From contig JAEXGX010000070.1 in assembly GCA_023450535.1 (NCBI GenBank), positions 1-8,639 of the forward strand: a stretch of DNA of 8,639 nucleotides, in the 5' to 3' direction. This stretch comes from Pseudomonadota bacterium. GTDB lineage: Bacteria > Desulfobacterota > Desulfovibrionia > Desulfovibrionales > Desulfovibrionaceae. The position numbers were made by a program, and so were the translations under genes. This document shows, one piece after another, positions 1 through 5,818 of the stretch; the first letter of the stretch is position 1, and each line of letters begins with the position of its first letter. The notes below the pieces were generated by a model, which saw only the letters and a list, made by a program, of their open reading frames with translations, was not told where the DNA came from and did not search any database.

Positions 1-34
1 CACCGAAGACTATATTACTGGGAGGTTCGGCTAG
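1..34 (+). CDS. pstB: PstB phosphate ABC transporter ATP-binding protein (C-terminal end only)
   Basis: The window opens inside a gene. Bases 2-34 read TEDYITGRFG then TAG, which is nearly the C-terminus I recall for E. coli PstB (TEDYITGRYG). PstB is the cytoplasmic ATPase that powers the PstSCA high-affinity phosphate importer. Only the last ten codons are visible, so the call rests on this short tail plus the phoU that follows with zero spacing (TAG then ATG). The ribosome-binding site of phoU lies inside these final codons, so the two are surely one transcript and probably translationally coupled. Confidence 0.85.
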   Translation, partial: TEDYITGRFG

Positions 35-697
35 ATGCGCCGCCATTTTGATGAACAGCTTGAAGAATTGAACAGAGAACTCGTTGCCATGGGCGCGCTG
101 TGCGAGAAATCCATCGCACTGGCCACACGCATGCTGCTTGAGGATGAGATCGGCCTGAAACGGGAAGTCGAGTCTACGGAAGAGAGCATAGACCGCAAGG
201 AACGGGCGATCGAAAATCTTTGTCTGCGCCTCTTGCTCCAGCAGCAGCCCGTAGCCGGAGATTTACGAACCATATCTGCAGCGCTCAAGATGATTTCCGA
301 CATGGAGCGCATCGGGGATCAGTCCCGCGATATCGCTGAAATTTCTGTTGAATTGAATGAATGCGTGGCGTGCGGAGAGGGAAGCATGTTACTCCATATC
401 GGAGACATGGCCACGGTGACCTCCGGCATGGTGACGCGCAGCATTGATTCTTTTGTTCGCAAGGATTTGGCTTTGGCTCGTTCCGTCATGGCAGAGGATT
501 CGAGCGTGGATGAGCTGTTTGAAAAAATCAAGCGCGATCTCTCCTCGATGATCGGGGATGGCCCGGGGCAAGGGGAAATATGCATTGATCTTCTGATGAT
601 CGCAAAATATCTTGAACGTATCGGCGATCATGCCGTGAATATCGCGGAATGGGTGGAATTTTCTCTTACAGGGCGACATGCCGGAGAACAACATTGA
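35..697 (+). CDS. phoU: PhoU phosphate signalling protein
   Basis: PhoU is a cytoplasmic, metal-binding helical protein that links Pst transport activity to the PhoR kinase and keeps the Pho response off when phosphate is plentiful. The protein is 220 aa, close to the usual 215-240. It has two tandem three-helix PhoU domains, each carrying the family's metal-binding helix: MERIGDQ around residues 90-96 followed by RDIAE, and LERIGDHAVNIAE at 193-205. The N-terminus (RRHFDEQLEELNREL) is typical. The ATG is preceded by GGAGG at 21-25 with 9-nt spacing, inside the end of pstB. Its TGA overlaps the TTG start of phoB. The context (pstB before, phoB/phoR after) agrees fully. No oddities seen. Confidence 0.96.
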   Translation: MRRHFDEQLEELNRELVAMGALCEKSIALATRMLLEDEIGLKREVESTEESIDRKERAIENLCLRLLLQQQPVAGDLRTISAALKMISDMERIGDQSRDIAEISVELNECVACGEGSMLLHIGDMATVTSGMVTRSIDSFVRKDLALARSVMAEDSSVDELFEKIKRDLSSMIGDGPGQGEICIDLLMIAKYLERIGDHAVNIAEWVEFSLTGRHAGEQH

Positions 698-1473
698 TCT
701 ATGTGCTGGAAGATGATCGCAACATCAGGGATTTGGTGGTCTATTCGCTGAACAGTGTGGGCCTGGAAGCCAGAGGCTTCGAGCAGCCTTCCGAATTGCG
801 CAAGGCAATGGAAGATGAAATTCCCGAGCTGGTGTTGCTGGATATCATGTTGCCTGAGGAGGATGGCGTCGCCGTTCTCCGGCGTTTGCGCGCAAGAGAG
901 TCCACACGGGATATCCCGGTGATCATGTTGACCGCCCTGGGTGATGAATTCGACAAGGTGCGCGGGCTTGACGCCGGAGCCGACGATTATGTGAGCAAAC
1001 CTTTTGGCATGATGGAACTCCTGGCCCGTGTCCGTGCCCGGCTACGCAGGCGGAATGAACCCGTGCCGCTTTTGAACCGGATGGGACCGCTTGAACTGGA
1101 TAGAGAAAGGCACGAAGTACGTGTGAATGGGCTTCCCATTGCGCTTACCCGCAAGGAATATGAATTGCTCCGGCTGTTCATGGATCACCCCCGGACGGCG
1201 TTCGGCAGAGAACAACTGCTGGAACGGGTCTGGGGATACGACTATGTGGGTGAAACGCGCACGGTGGATGTACATGTGCGTACGTTACGGCAGAAACTGG
1301 GCGACGCTGCGGTCTGCATTGAAACTGTGCGCGGCGTGGGGTATCGCCTCGCCTCGGCATGGACTTCCGAGGCAGCGCAGCCGGAGGAAGAGCCTTCAGA
1401 CAGGCAGAAACGAACGGGCATGGATATGCCCGAGGCTGCTGACAACGTCAGCAGCTCCGAAAATTGCGAGTAG
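694..1473 (+). CDS. phoB: PhoB-type response regulator with a 40-residue C-terminal tail
   Basis: This is an OmpR/PhoB-family transcription factor. When phosphorylated by PhoR it binds Pho boxes upstream of phosphate-starvation genes. The receiver domain (about 1-118) has acidic pocket D7/D8, phospho-acceptor D50 in LLDIMLP, T80 and K102 (SKPF). The winged helix (about 125-219) includes the recognition region GETRTVDVHVRTLRQKL (186-202) and ends at GVGYRLA. I place the start at TTG 694, because the receiver begins IYVLEDD directly after it, GGAG (683-686) sits 7 nt upstream, and TTGA gives the usual 4-bp overlap with phoU; the earlier ATG at 649 would add phoU-overlap sequence unlike a receiver. 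Odd: PhoB normally ends near residue 229, but here a tail of about 40 acidic/polar residues follows, and its last 15-19 residues and stop codon lie in a repeat also found at 5873-5941. The phoB assignment over other OmpR-family regulators rests on the neighbours. Confidence 0.93.
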   Translation: MIYVLEDDRNIRDLVVYSLNSVGLEARGFEQPSELRKAMEDEIPELVLLDIMLPEEDGVAVLRRLRARESTRDIPVIMLTALGDEFDKVRGLDAGADDYVSKPFGMMELLARVRARLRRRNEPVPLLNRMGPLELDRERHEVRVNGLPIALTRKEYELLRLFMDHPRTAFGREQLLERVWGYDYVGETRTVDVHVRTLRQKLGDAAVCIETVRGVGYRLASAWTSEAAQPEEEPSDRQKRTGMDMPEAADNVSSSENCE

Positions 1474-1497
1474 GTCGCGGCTCAGCCGCGCCGTAAG
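1415..1497 (+). repeat. Family 1 structured repeat, copy A (overlaps the phoB 3' end)
   Basis: Bases 1428-1496 match the reverse complement of 5873-5941 without gaps, with about 15 mismatches in 69 (about 78%). The copy folds as a chain of hairpins. Hairpin 0 is CGGGCAT-GGAT-ATGCCCG (1415-1432, not shared with copy B). Hairpin 1 has arms 1432-1443 and 1447-1458 around loop AAC, with one mismatch and one G-U. Hairpin 2 is CGCGGC-TCA-GCCGCG (1476-1490). The two shared hairpins are conserved in copy B, largely through wobble-compatible changes. In the phoB frame only 3 of 15 differences fall at third codon positions, so conservation follows RNA pairing rather than protein sequence. The stop codon of phoB (1471-1473) lies between hairpins 1 and 2. 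Confidence 0.75.
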
Positions 1498-1691
1498 CTG
1501 GCCAAAAGCTGCCCCGAAGGGGCATTTCCCTTAGCCGCATAGCGGTTTAGGGAAACAGACAGCAACGCAACGAGCGGTTTTCGTGCTTTTCGTCAAGCCA
1601 CTTTGCGGCTTGGACGGCGCAAACTCCGCAAAGCAGGGCTTGTCATTCTGGGGATAAACATGCCCGGCAGAGAACCGGCGGAGCATAAACG
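1498..1691 (+). other. phoB-phoR intergenic hairpin array
   Basis: These 194 bp have no supportable gene, but several hairpins follow the family 1 repeat. GCCCC-GAA-GGGGC lies at 1511-1523. A 14-bp stem has arms 1525-1538 and 1542-1555 around ATA, with one mismatch and one G-U. CAAGCC/GGCTTG is at 1594-1599 and 1607-1612, and a competing CTTTGCGG/CCGCAAAG at 1601-1608 and 1626-1633. None has a clean U-tract, so they are poor intrinsic terminators; they could act as attenuators, processing sites or mRNA stabilisers controlling the phoB:phoR ratio. The last 16 bp contain the phoR ribosome-binding site, GGAG at 1680-1683. Confidence 0.6.
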
Positions 1692-3368
1692 GTGAAAAGG
1701 CGTATTTTTTGGGCAATTGTACTTGTTTCTCTTGCTATTTCAATGTGTTGCTCTGCTTTGATCATGCGGATGGCACACGAACGCATGCTGACGGCATTTA
1801 TGGGAAGGCTCGATGGCGAAGCCCATTACCTGAGCCAGGAGATCGAGCGGAATGGGCTGGATTATTTTAAGCATGTTTCCATAGGTCCCAGCCGCGTCAG
1901 TTGGATCGCTCCGGACGGGATGGTGTTGTACGACAGCATCGGAGATCGCCGCTTGCCAAATCATGCCGATCGCGAGGAAATCCTTGAGGCTATGGAGCAC
2001 GGAACGGGAAGCAGCGTACGCTATTCCAGCACACTGGGAGAACAGACCATTTACCGGGCCTTTCGCTTGAATGATGGAAGTGTGTTGCGCCTTTCCAGCA
2101 CGGAAGACTCGCTGCTACGCGTGATGTGGTCTATGTTTCCGGCTGTCGTTCTGGCTTTTGTTGCATCCATGTTGCTCGCTGCTTGGCTTGCCGGGCGTAT
2201 TGCCCGCCGGGTCGTGTGTCCGGTGAATTCTATTGATCTTGATCATCCTGAACGTGCAGAAAGCTATGAGGAATTGACACCGCTACTGCGCCGCCTCGCG
2301 GCGCAGAAAATGCAGATTGAGGCGCAAATGCGCGAGTTGGGTCGCAGGCAACGGGAATTTGAAGACGTTGCGGCGAACATGACCGAAGGGCTTATTCTTC
2401 TGGATGCGGGCGGCAAAGTACTGTCCTGTAATGCTGTGGCTCCGCGCCTGATTGGGCTGGACGCCTTGCCTGTAGGCAGCGCTCTGCTGGCTTTGAACCG
2501 TGAAGAAGCGTTGCGGCTGGCGGTGGATGCCGCACGGGCGAAAGGCTCGGGGCAGGCTTTGCTGCGCGGTCGCGGGCGCTGGGTTCAGATATATGTCAAC
2601 TCGGCGCGCGATGAGGCGGGAAAACCCGCCGGTTACGTTCTGCTGTGTGTGGATGTGACGGAAAAGGAAGAGCGCGATACATTGCGCCGTGAATTCAGCG
2701 CCAATGTTTCCCATGAGCTGAAAACTCCCCTGACGACCATTTCCGGGATTGCGGAGATCATGAAAAACGGCATGGTCAAGGCCGAAGATGTGCCCCATTT
2801 CGCTTCCACCGTCTATGACGAGGCGCGCAGACTGATCCGTTTGGTGGATGATATCATCCGGCTTTCCCGCCTGGACGATGCTCTCCCGGTCGGGGGGGGC
2901 TCGAGTGAAAGCGAGCCGGTCGATCTGCTTGAACTTTCCCGTTCCATCCTTGTCCGCTTGGGAGAAACAGCGCGTTCCAGAAAGATTGGCCTTCATGCCT
3001 TCGGAGACCCGGCGCTTGTGCTGGGCCAGCGCCGTATGCTGGAAGAAATGATTTTTAACCTGTGTGAAAATGCCGTCAAATATAACCATGAGGGCGGCGA
3101 GGTGAACGTGCGGGTCTCCGGCGAAAAAAAGGGCGAGATTACGCTGGAGGTCACGGATACCGGGGTGGGCATCCCGGCAGAATTGCGTGAACGCGTATTT
3201 GAACGCTTCTTCCGGGTGGACAGAAGCCGCTCGCGCGAGGCGGAAGGCACCGGGCTGGGGCTTTCCATTGTGCGGCATATAGCGAAACTGCACCATGCCC
3301 GCATTGAACTGGAAAGCGAGGAAGGCAAGGGCACGGCAGTGCGGGTGATTTTTCCTGGTGCAGTTTAA
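1692..3368 (+). CDS. phoR: PhoR phosphate-regulon sensor histidine kinase
   Basis: PhoR is a membrane histidine kinase/phosphatase acting on PhoB. It is 558 aa, longer than the E. coli form because it has a full extracytoplasmic domain. Order: TM1 about 5-25, periplasmic region about 28-143, TM2 about 148-168, a HAMP-like linker, a PAS domain about 223-325 (FEDVAANMTEGLILLD), HisKA with phospho-acceptor H341 in NVSHELKTPL, then HATPase_c with N-box N460 (LCENAVKYN), G1 box DTGVGIP from D489, the F-box ERFFRVDRSRS and G2 GTGLGLSIV. All catalytic motifs are intact. The start is GTG, with GGAG at 1680-1683 and 8-nt spacing. Downstream of phoB but 218 bp away, it may be differently expressed. A run of eight G at 2892-2899 codes for glycines in the linker between HisKA and HATPase. 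A family 2 repeat begins 8 nt after the stop. Confidence 0.95.
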   Translation: MKRRIFWAIVLVSLAISMCCSALIMRMAHERMLTAFMGRLDGEAHYLSQEIERNGLDYFKHVSIGPSRVSWIAPDGMVLYDSIGDRRLPNHADREEILEAMEHGTGSSVRYSSTLGEQTIYRAFRLNDGSVLRLSSTEDSLLRVMWSMFPAVVLAFVASMLLAAWLAGRIARRVVCPVNSIDLDHPERAESYEELTPLLRRLAAQKMQIEAQMRELGRRQREFEDVAANMTEGLILLDAGGKVLSCNAVAPRLIGLDALPVGSALLALNREEALRLAVDAARAKGSGQALLRGRGRWVQIYVNSARDEAGKPAGYVLLCVDVTEKEERDTLRREFSANVSHELKTPLTTISGIAEIMKNGMVKAEDVPHFASTVYDEARRLIRLVDDIIRLSRLDDALPVGGGSSESEPVDLLELSRSILVRLGETARSRKIGLHAFGDPALVLGQRRMLEEMIFNLCENAVKYNHEGGEVNVRVSGEKKGEITLEVTDTGVGIPAELRERVFERFFRVDRSRSREAEGTGLGLSIVRHIAKLHHARIELESEEGKGTAVRVIFPGAV

Positions 3369-3376
3369 TTTAAAAT

Positions 3377-3805
3377 AGCCTTATTTAAAGCTTGAGTTGA
3401 TAGTGCCTTAACCGTCGGAGGCGCGAGCGCTAGCGAGCGTTGAGACCGGCCAGGATGGCGGTCCGCAGGGGCATCGAGAGCAGAGATGACGAGTACCCGC
3501 CGCCTGTAAGGGCGGCGGGGAGAGGGGCATGGAGTGCGAGCGCAGCGTTTTCCGCGCAAAACGCAAGCGAAGGCGGGTATCGGCAAGGCCGATCGAGCGT
3601 TATAGAGAAGTCGCGGAAACAAGGTTTCGCGGAGCAGAGCCGCAGGAAGCGCAGCTTCACGAAGCGTAGAGCAGCCAGCGTGGATACATGTCGCCTTCCG
3701 CCCGTGTTCCTCGCTGGCTGCCTTTGCGGCAGCCTGCGTTGCCGCACCTTACCTGAGCCAGCGGAGCAGTCAGCGAACACCTCGCCAACTCGAAATTTAA
3801 TTGCC
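3377..3805 (+). repeat. Family 2 MITE-like structured repeat, copy 1
   Basis: This 429-bp element matches 7232-7615 in the same orientation over both ends, with a divergent middle. The left end (3377-3399, ending GAGTTG) and right end (3786-3805, starting CAACTCG) form imperfect AT-rich terminal inverted repeats. The interior is GC-rich and full of hairpins: GACCGGCC-AGGAT-GGCGGTC (3444-3463, one bulge), CCCGCCGCC-TGTAAG-GGCGGCGGG (3496-3519, perfect 9 bp), GGCTGCC-TTTGC-GGCAGCC (3716-3734) and the alternative GGCAGC-CTGC-GTTGCC (3728-3743). Several reading frames stay open across both copies, as expected of GC-rich nucleotide repeats rather than a gene. No transposase is present, so it would be non-autonomous. 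It starts 8 nt after the phoR stop. Confidence 0.75.
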
Positions 3806-3984
3806 GGAACAGATCCGCTGTGCATTGTATTCTCATGAGATTCAACAATTTGTACAAAAAAAAACTTGCCCTCATCTTTATACACGGTGTAACAAATACC
3901 AACTGACAGAGCGCGTTCTGCATAGTATCCCGTATCTTTGGGGCGCCTGCGGTTCTTGTCTGGAGTATTTGGGCTTGAAATCAT
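3430..3984 (-). CDS. Uncertain ORF: short gene-like N-terminal part running into repeat
   Basis: Reading minus from ATG at 3982-3984, the first 60 or so codons (to about 3806) look coding-like, with mixed codon use and a plausible composition (YYAERALSVGICYTVYKDEG, then KFFFVQIVESHE). After that the frame enters family 2 repeat copy 1 and becomes repeat-derived sequence up to the stop at 3430. I recognise no family. The upstream sequence has only a weak GAGA in place of a ribosome site. If it is real, the repeat has replaced its natural C-terminus; a chance open frame is at least as likely. The A9 tract at 3856-3864 lies within it, encoding part of the FFF. Confidence 0.22.
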   Translation of the reverse strand: MISSPNTPDKNRRRPKDTGYYAERALSVGICYTVYKDEGKFFFVQIVESHENTMHSGSVPAIKFRVGEVFADCSAGSGKVRQRRLPQRQPARNTGGRRHVSTLAALRFVKLRFLRLCSAKPCFRDFSITLDRPCRYPPSLAFCAENAALALHAPLPAALTGGGYSSSLLSMPLRTAILAGLNAR

Positions 3985-4070
3985 CGTTGTCTCGGCATTT
4001 GACAGTAGGGGACGGCAGGCCGTCGTAAATATGCCGCTTGCGGTGATAATGATTTGGCCGACGATGATTT
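3978..4070. other. Nested inverted repeats, possible structured RNA or recombination site
   Basis: AAATCATCGT (3978-3987) pairs perfectly with ACGATGATTT (4061-4070). Inside it CGGCAT (3993-3998) pairs with ATGCCG (4031-4036), and at the centre lies GACGGC-AG-GCCGTC (4011-4024). The three stems nest without crossing, giving a long cruciform or one extended RNA fold on either strand. There is no gene across it other than the uncertain minus ORF, whose start codon it overlaps. It could be a regulatory leader for the 4176 gene, a small RNA, or chance; with one copy I cannot tell. Confidence 0.4.
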
Positions 4071-4102
4071 TAAGGCGCGATTTTCTCTGAAAAAGCGTGT
4101 CG

Positions 4103-4123
4103 GTTGACGTCAGACATGTCAAC
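4103..4123. promoter_or_regulatory. Operator-like palindrome GTTGAC-N9-GTCAAC
   Basis: A perfect 6-bp inverted repeat, GTTGAC (4103-4108) and GTCAAC (4118-4123), has its centres one helical turn and a half apart, the size of a dimeric regulator site. It overlaps TTGACG on the plus strand and TTGACA on the minus strand (4117-4122), both -35-like, but neither has a good -10. It lies 53 bp before the GTG of the M23 lipoprotein gene, so an operator for that gene is the natural reading. The regulator is unknown. Confidence 0.35.
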
Positions 4124-4175
4124 ATGCTCAGATTTCGGGCTGTTTGCCCAATTATATTGTTTCAGGAGATAGCCA

Positions 4176-4910
4176 GTGCGGAATTTGCCGTTCTTCTCGA
4201 CCTGTATATGTATCGTCCTGTGCGTGGCCATGAGCGGCTGTGTCGCTTCTTCCCCAAAATTGCAACCGGCTGATGCGGTACGGGAGGCTGTGGCGCACTA
4301 CCGCGGCCCCGTCAGGGTGGAAAATGCCTCTCGTGTTTCTCCTGGTGAACTTGTCGCCCTTTCTTCCGAAAAGGCGTTGGATTTCGCCCCTACCTCCCGC
4401 AGTCATGACGAATTATTGCCTGTGGAACAGACTTCCTGGTTTTTGGAGCCGGGGCTTCTCAATGAAGAATGCCCGCATTGCAGGGAGCGGGGCAGTGTCA
4501 TTTCTTCTGAATATGGCAAGCGCCGTGACCCGGTGCGGCATCGCAAGGTTCGCCAGCATAATGGCGTGGATATCCGAGTGCCGAAGGGATCGGCCGCTCT
4601 GGCCTTCCGGGGCGGGAAGGTGGTGCGGGCCAGCCGTTATGGTACGTACGGCCTGACGGTGGATATTCAGCAATATGACGGCTATCTCGCCCGGTATGCT
4701 CATTTGAACAAGATCATGACCAAAGTGGGCACGGAAGTGGATGCAGGCATCCAGATTGGCGAAGTGGGCCGCACAGGTCGTACCACCGGTCCGCATCTGC
4801 ATTTTGAGTTGATCAAGGACGGTGAAAGCATCAATCCTTTAAAGATGCTTTCCCGTGTGGAACAGGTGGTACGCTGCAATATGCTCGAAGCATCGAAAGA
4901 AAAGAAATAA
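4176..4910 (+). CDS. M23/LytM-family peptidase lipoprotein
   Basis: A predicted cell-envelope lipoprotein of 244 aa with a zinc endopeptidase domain of the M23 (LytM) family, which cleaves peptide cross-links in peptidoglycan or, if degenerate, activates amidases. The signal peptide is residues 1-21, with lipobox MSGC and lipidated C22; V23 follows, not Asp, so outer-membrane sorting is expected by E. coli rules. The M23 domain (about 120-225) keeps all the metal/catalytic residues: H128 and D132 (HNGVD), H176 (YAHLN) and H207/H209 (GPHLHFEL). There is no LysM domain. Odd: a CPHC motif (C99/C102) sits just before the domain, unusual in an exported lipoprotein and possibly a disulfide or metal site. 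The start is GTG, chosen because GGAG (4165-4168) lies 7 nt upstream and the signal peptide begins at once. With intact zinc ligands it is probably an active hydrolase rather than an EnvC/NlpD-type activator. Confidence 0.9.
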   Translation: MRNLPFFSTCICIVLCVAMSGCVASSPKLQPADAVREAVAHYRGPVRVENASRVSPGELVALSSEKALDFAPTSRSHDELLPVEQTSWFLEPGLLNEECPHCRERGSVISSEYGKRRDPVRHRKVRQHNGVDIRVPKGSAALAFRGGKVVRASRYGTYGLTVDIQQYDGYLARYAHLNKIMTKVGTEVDAGIQIGEVGRTGRTTGPHLHFELIKDGESINPLKMLSRVEQVVRCNMLEASKEKK

Positions 4911-4913
4911 CTT

Positions 4914-4941
4914 AGAGCAATTTAATTTTATAAATTGTTCT
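4914..4941 (+). terminator. AT-rich hairpin after the M23 gene
   Basis: AGAGCAATTTA (4914-4924) pairs with TAAATTGTTCT (4931-4941) around a 6-nt loop, 11 pairs with one G-U. It starts 3 nt after the TAA of the lipoprotein gene. The stem is weak in G+C and no U-tract follows, so it is at best a partial terminator or an mRNA 3'-end stabiliser. Confidence 0.35.
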
Positions 4942-5048
4942 GGTGACTGCGAGGACAGGCACCCGTTGCGAAGGCGTGAAGCATGTGGGGCAGAATATAG
5001 TGTCCCGGCCATGTATGATTTTTTAGATTGTCGGGAAAATTTCTGAAG

Positions 5049-5106
5049 CGCGTAAAGGCTGGAGTTGTTTGGCTTTGAAATGGCCAGATTGCTCCAGCCT
5101 TTCGCG
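5049..5106 (+). terminator. Strong hairpin, probable terminator before the GNAT gene
   Basis: AAAGGCTGGAG (5054-5064) pairs perfectly with CTCCAGCCTTT (5092-5102), extended outward by CGCG (5049-5052) and CGCG (5103-5106) with one bulged base. The loop of 27 nt itself contains a small TGGC/GCCA pairing. The stem has a GC core with AAA and TTT flanks, the shape of a bidirectional intrinsic terminator. It probably ends transcription from the M23 gene and isolates the acetyltransferase, whose ribosome site begins 15 nt later. Confidence 0.5.
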
Positions 5107-5131
5107 TAGATAAAACGCGAGGGAGTAAGGA

Positions 5132-5626
5132 ATGAAGGTCAGGTTTGCGGTACCAGATGACGCTCAGGCGCTCTTGCGGATCTATGCGCAGTACATGGAA
5201 ACGCCGATTACATTTGAGTATGTATTACCTTCACTTGGTGAATTTTCAGAAAGAATTGCTGCCATATCCGCATGGTATCCTTATCTTGTGTGTGAAGAGG
5301 ACAATACGCTCGTCGGCTATGCCTGTGCCCACAGACATGGGGAGCGGGAGGCATACCAATGGGGTGCGGAACTGTCAGTTTATCTTGACCGGGATTACAC
5401 TTCAAAAGGTCTGGGCAAAATGATGTATCGTATGTTGATTGATATGCTAAAAGCGCAGGGAATCAGAACGGTGTACGGCGCTGTTACAGCACCCAACATA
5501 AAAAGTGAAGCACTGCACAATGCGCTGGGATTTTGTGTTCTTGGTGTATATCATAATGCTGGATACAAAAAGGGAAGATGGCATGATGTGGTATGGTATG
5601 AAAAGCAAATAGCACCATACGAATGA
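5132..5626 (+). CDS. GNAT family N-acetyltransferase, phosphinothricin/methionine-sulfone (YncA-like) type
   Basis: A 164-aa cytoplasmic enzyme expected to transfer acetyl from acetyl-CoA to the amino group of a small amino-acid-like molecule. The length and pattern match the PAT/YncA branch of GNAT: N-terminal RFAVPDDAQALLRIYAQY, the TFEY segment (27-30), core strand LVGYACAHRH (60-69), ELSVYL (80-85), acetyl-CoA loop KGLGK (92-96; T90 stands where Gln is common), and C-terminal ALHNALGF and GRWHDVVWYE. The ATG has GGGAG 6 nt upstream (5121-5125). Hairpins lie on both sides, so it is probably a single-gene unit. Base composition is visibly more A+T-rich than the pho genes and codon use includes ATA and TTA, which suggests recent acquisition, perhaps from Firmicutes. 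Substrate specificity (herbicide-type compound, methionine sulfoximine, other) cannot be read from sequence. Confidence 0.88.
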   Translation: MKVRFAVPDDAQALLRIYAQYMETPITFEYVLPSLGEFSERIAAISAWYPYLVCEEDNTLVGYACAHRHGEREAYQWGAELSVYLDRDYTSKGLGKMMYRMLIDMLKAQGIRTVYGAVTAPNIKSEALHNALGFCVLGVYHNAGYKKGRWHDVVWYEKQIAPYE

Positions 5627-5818
5627 GAACCGCAACCTGCCATATCAATTGAGGAAATTCCAAAAGAACAACTGCAAAAAATAATTTCCTGTGCCGTTTG
5701 CTGAAGAGGATGGCGCCAGAAATTTTTTGCCGGGGGGAAATATTTCCGAGTAACAGGTTTTGAGCCGGCATCAACCGGCATAACACTAAGAAGCTCTCTT
5801 TTTGAGGGGTTTCGCCGT

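Larger units (their letters stand above)
3806..4175. other. Intergenic region between repeat copy 1 and the M23 lipoprotein gene
   Basis: About 370 bp with no confident gene. It is more A+T-rich than its surroundings, contains an A9 run (3856-3864), the nested inverted repeat at 3978-4070, the operator-like palindrome at 4103-4123, and a small GGGC-TGTTT-GCCC hairpin at 4137-4149 just before the ribosome site of the 4176 gene. An uncertain minus-strand frame covers its left half. I see no convincing sigma-70 promoter: TTGACG at 4104-4109 has only a 3-of-6 match (TCAGAT, 4128-4133) at 18-bp spacing. Confidence 0.6.

Noticed and set aside
649..693. ATG at 649 as the phoB start
   Set aside because: It adds 15 residues unlike a receiver domain and overlaps phoU by 49 bp; TTG 694 has a ribosome site and the family N-terminus right after it.
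2283..3296. 337-aa open frame antisense to phoR
   Set aside because: It is a shadow of a well-supported kinase gene, with no recognisable domain.
5793..5810. GCTCTCTTTTTGAG resembling the family 2 terminal repeat
   Set aside because: Short, lacks the AAA core, and no matching partner end nearby; treated as chance.
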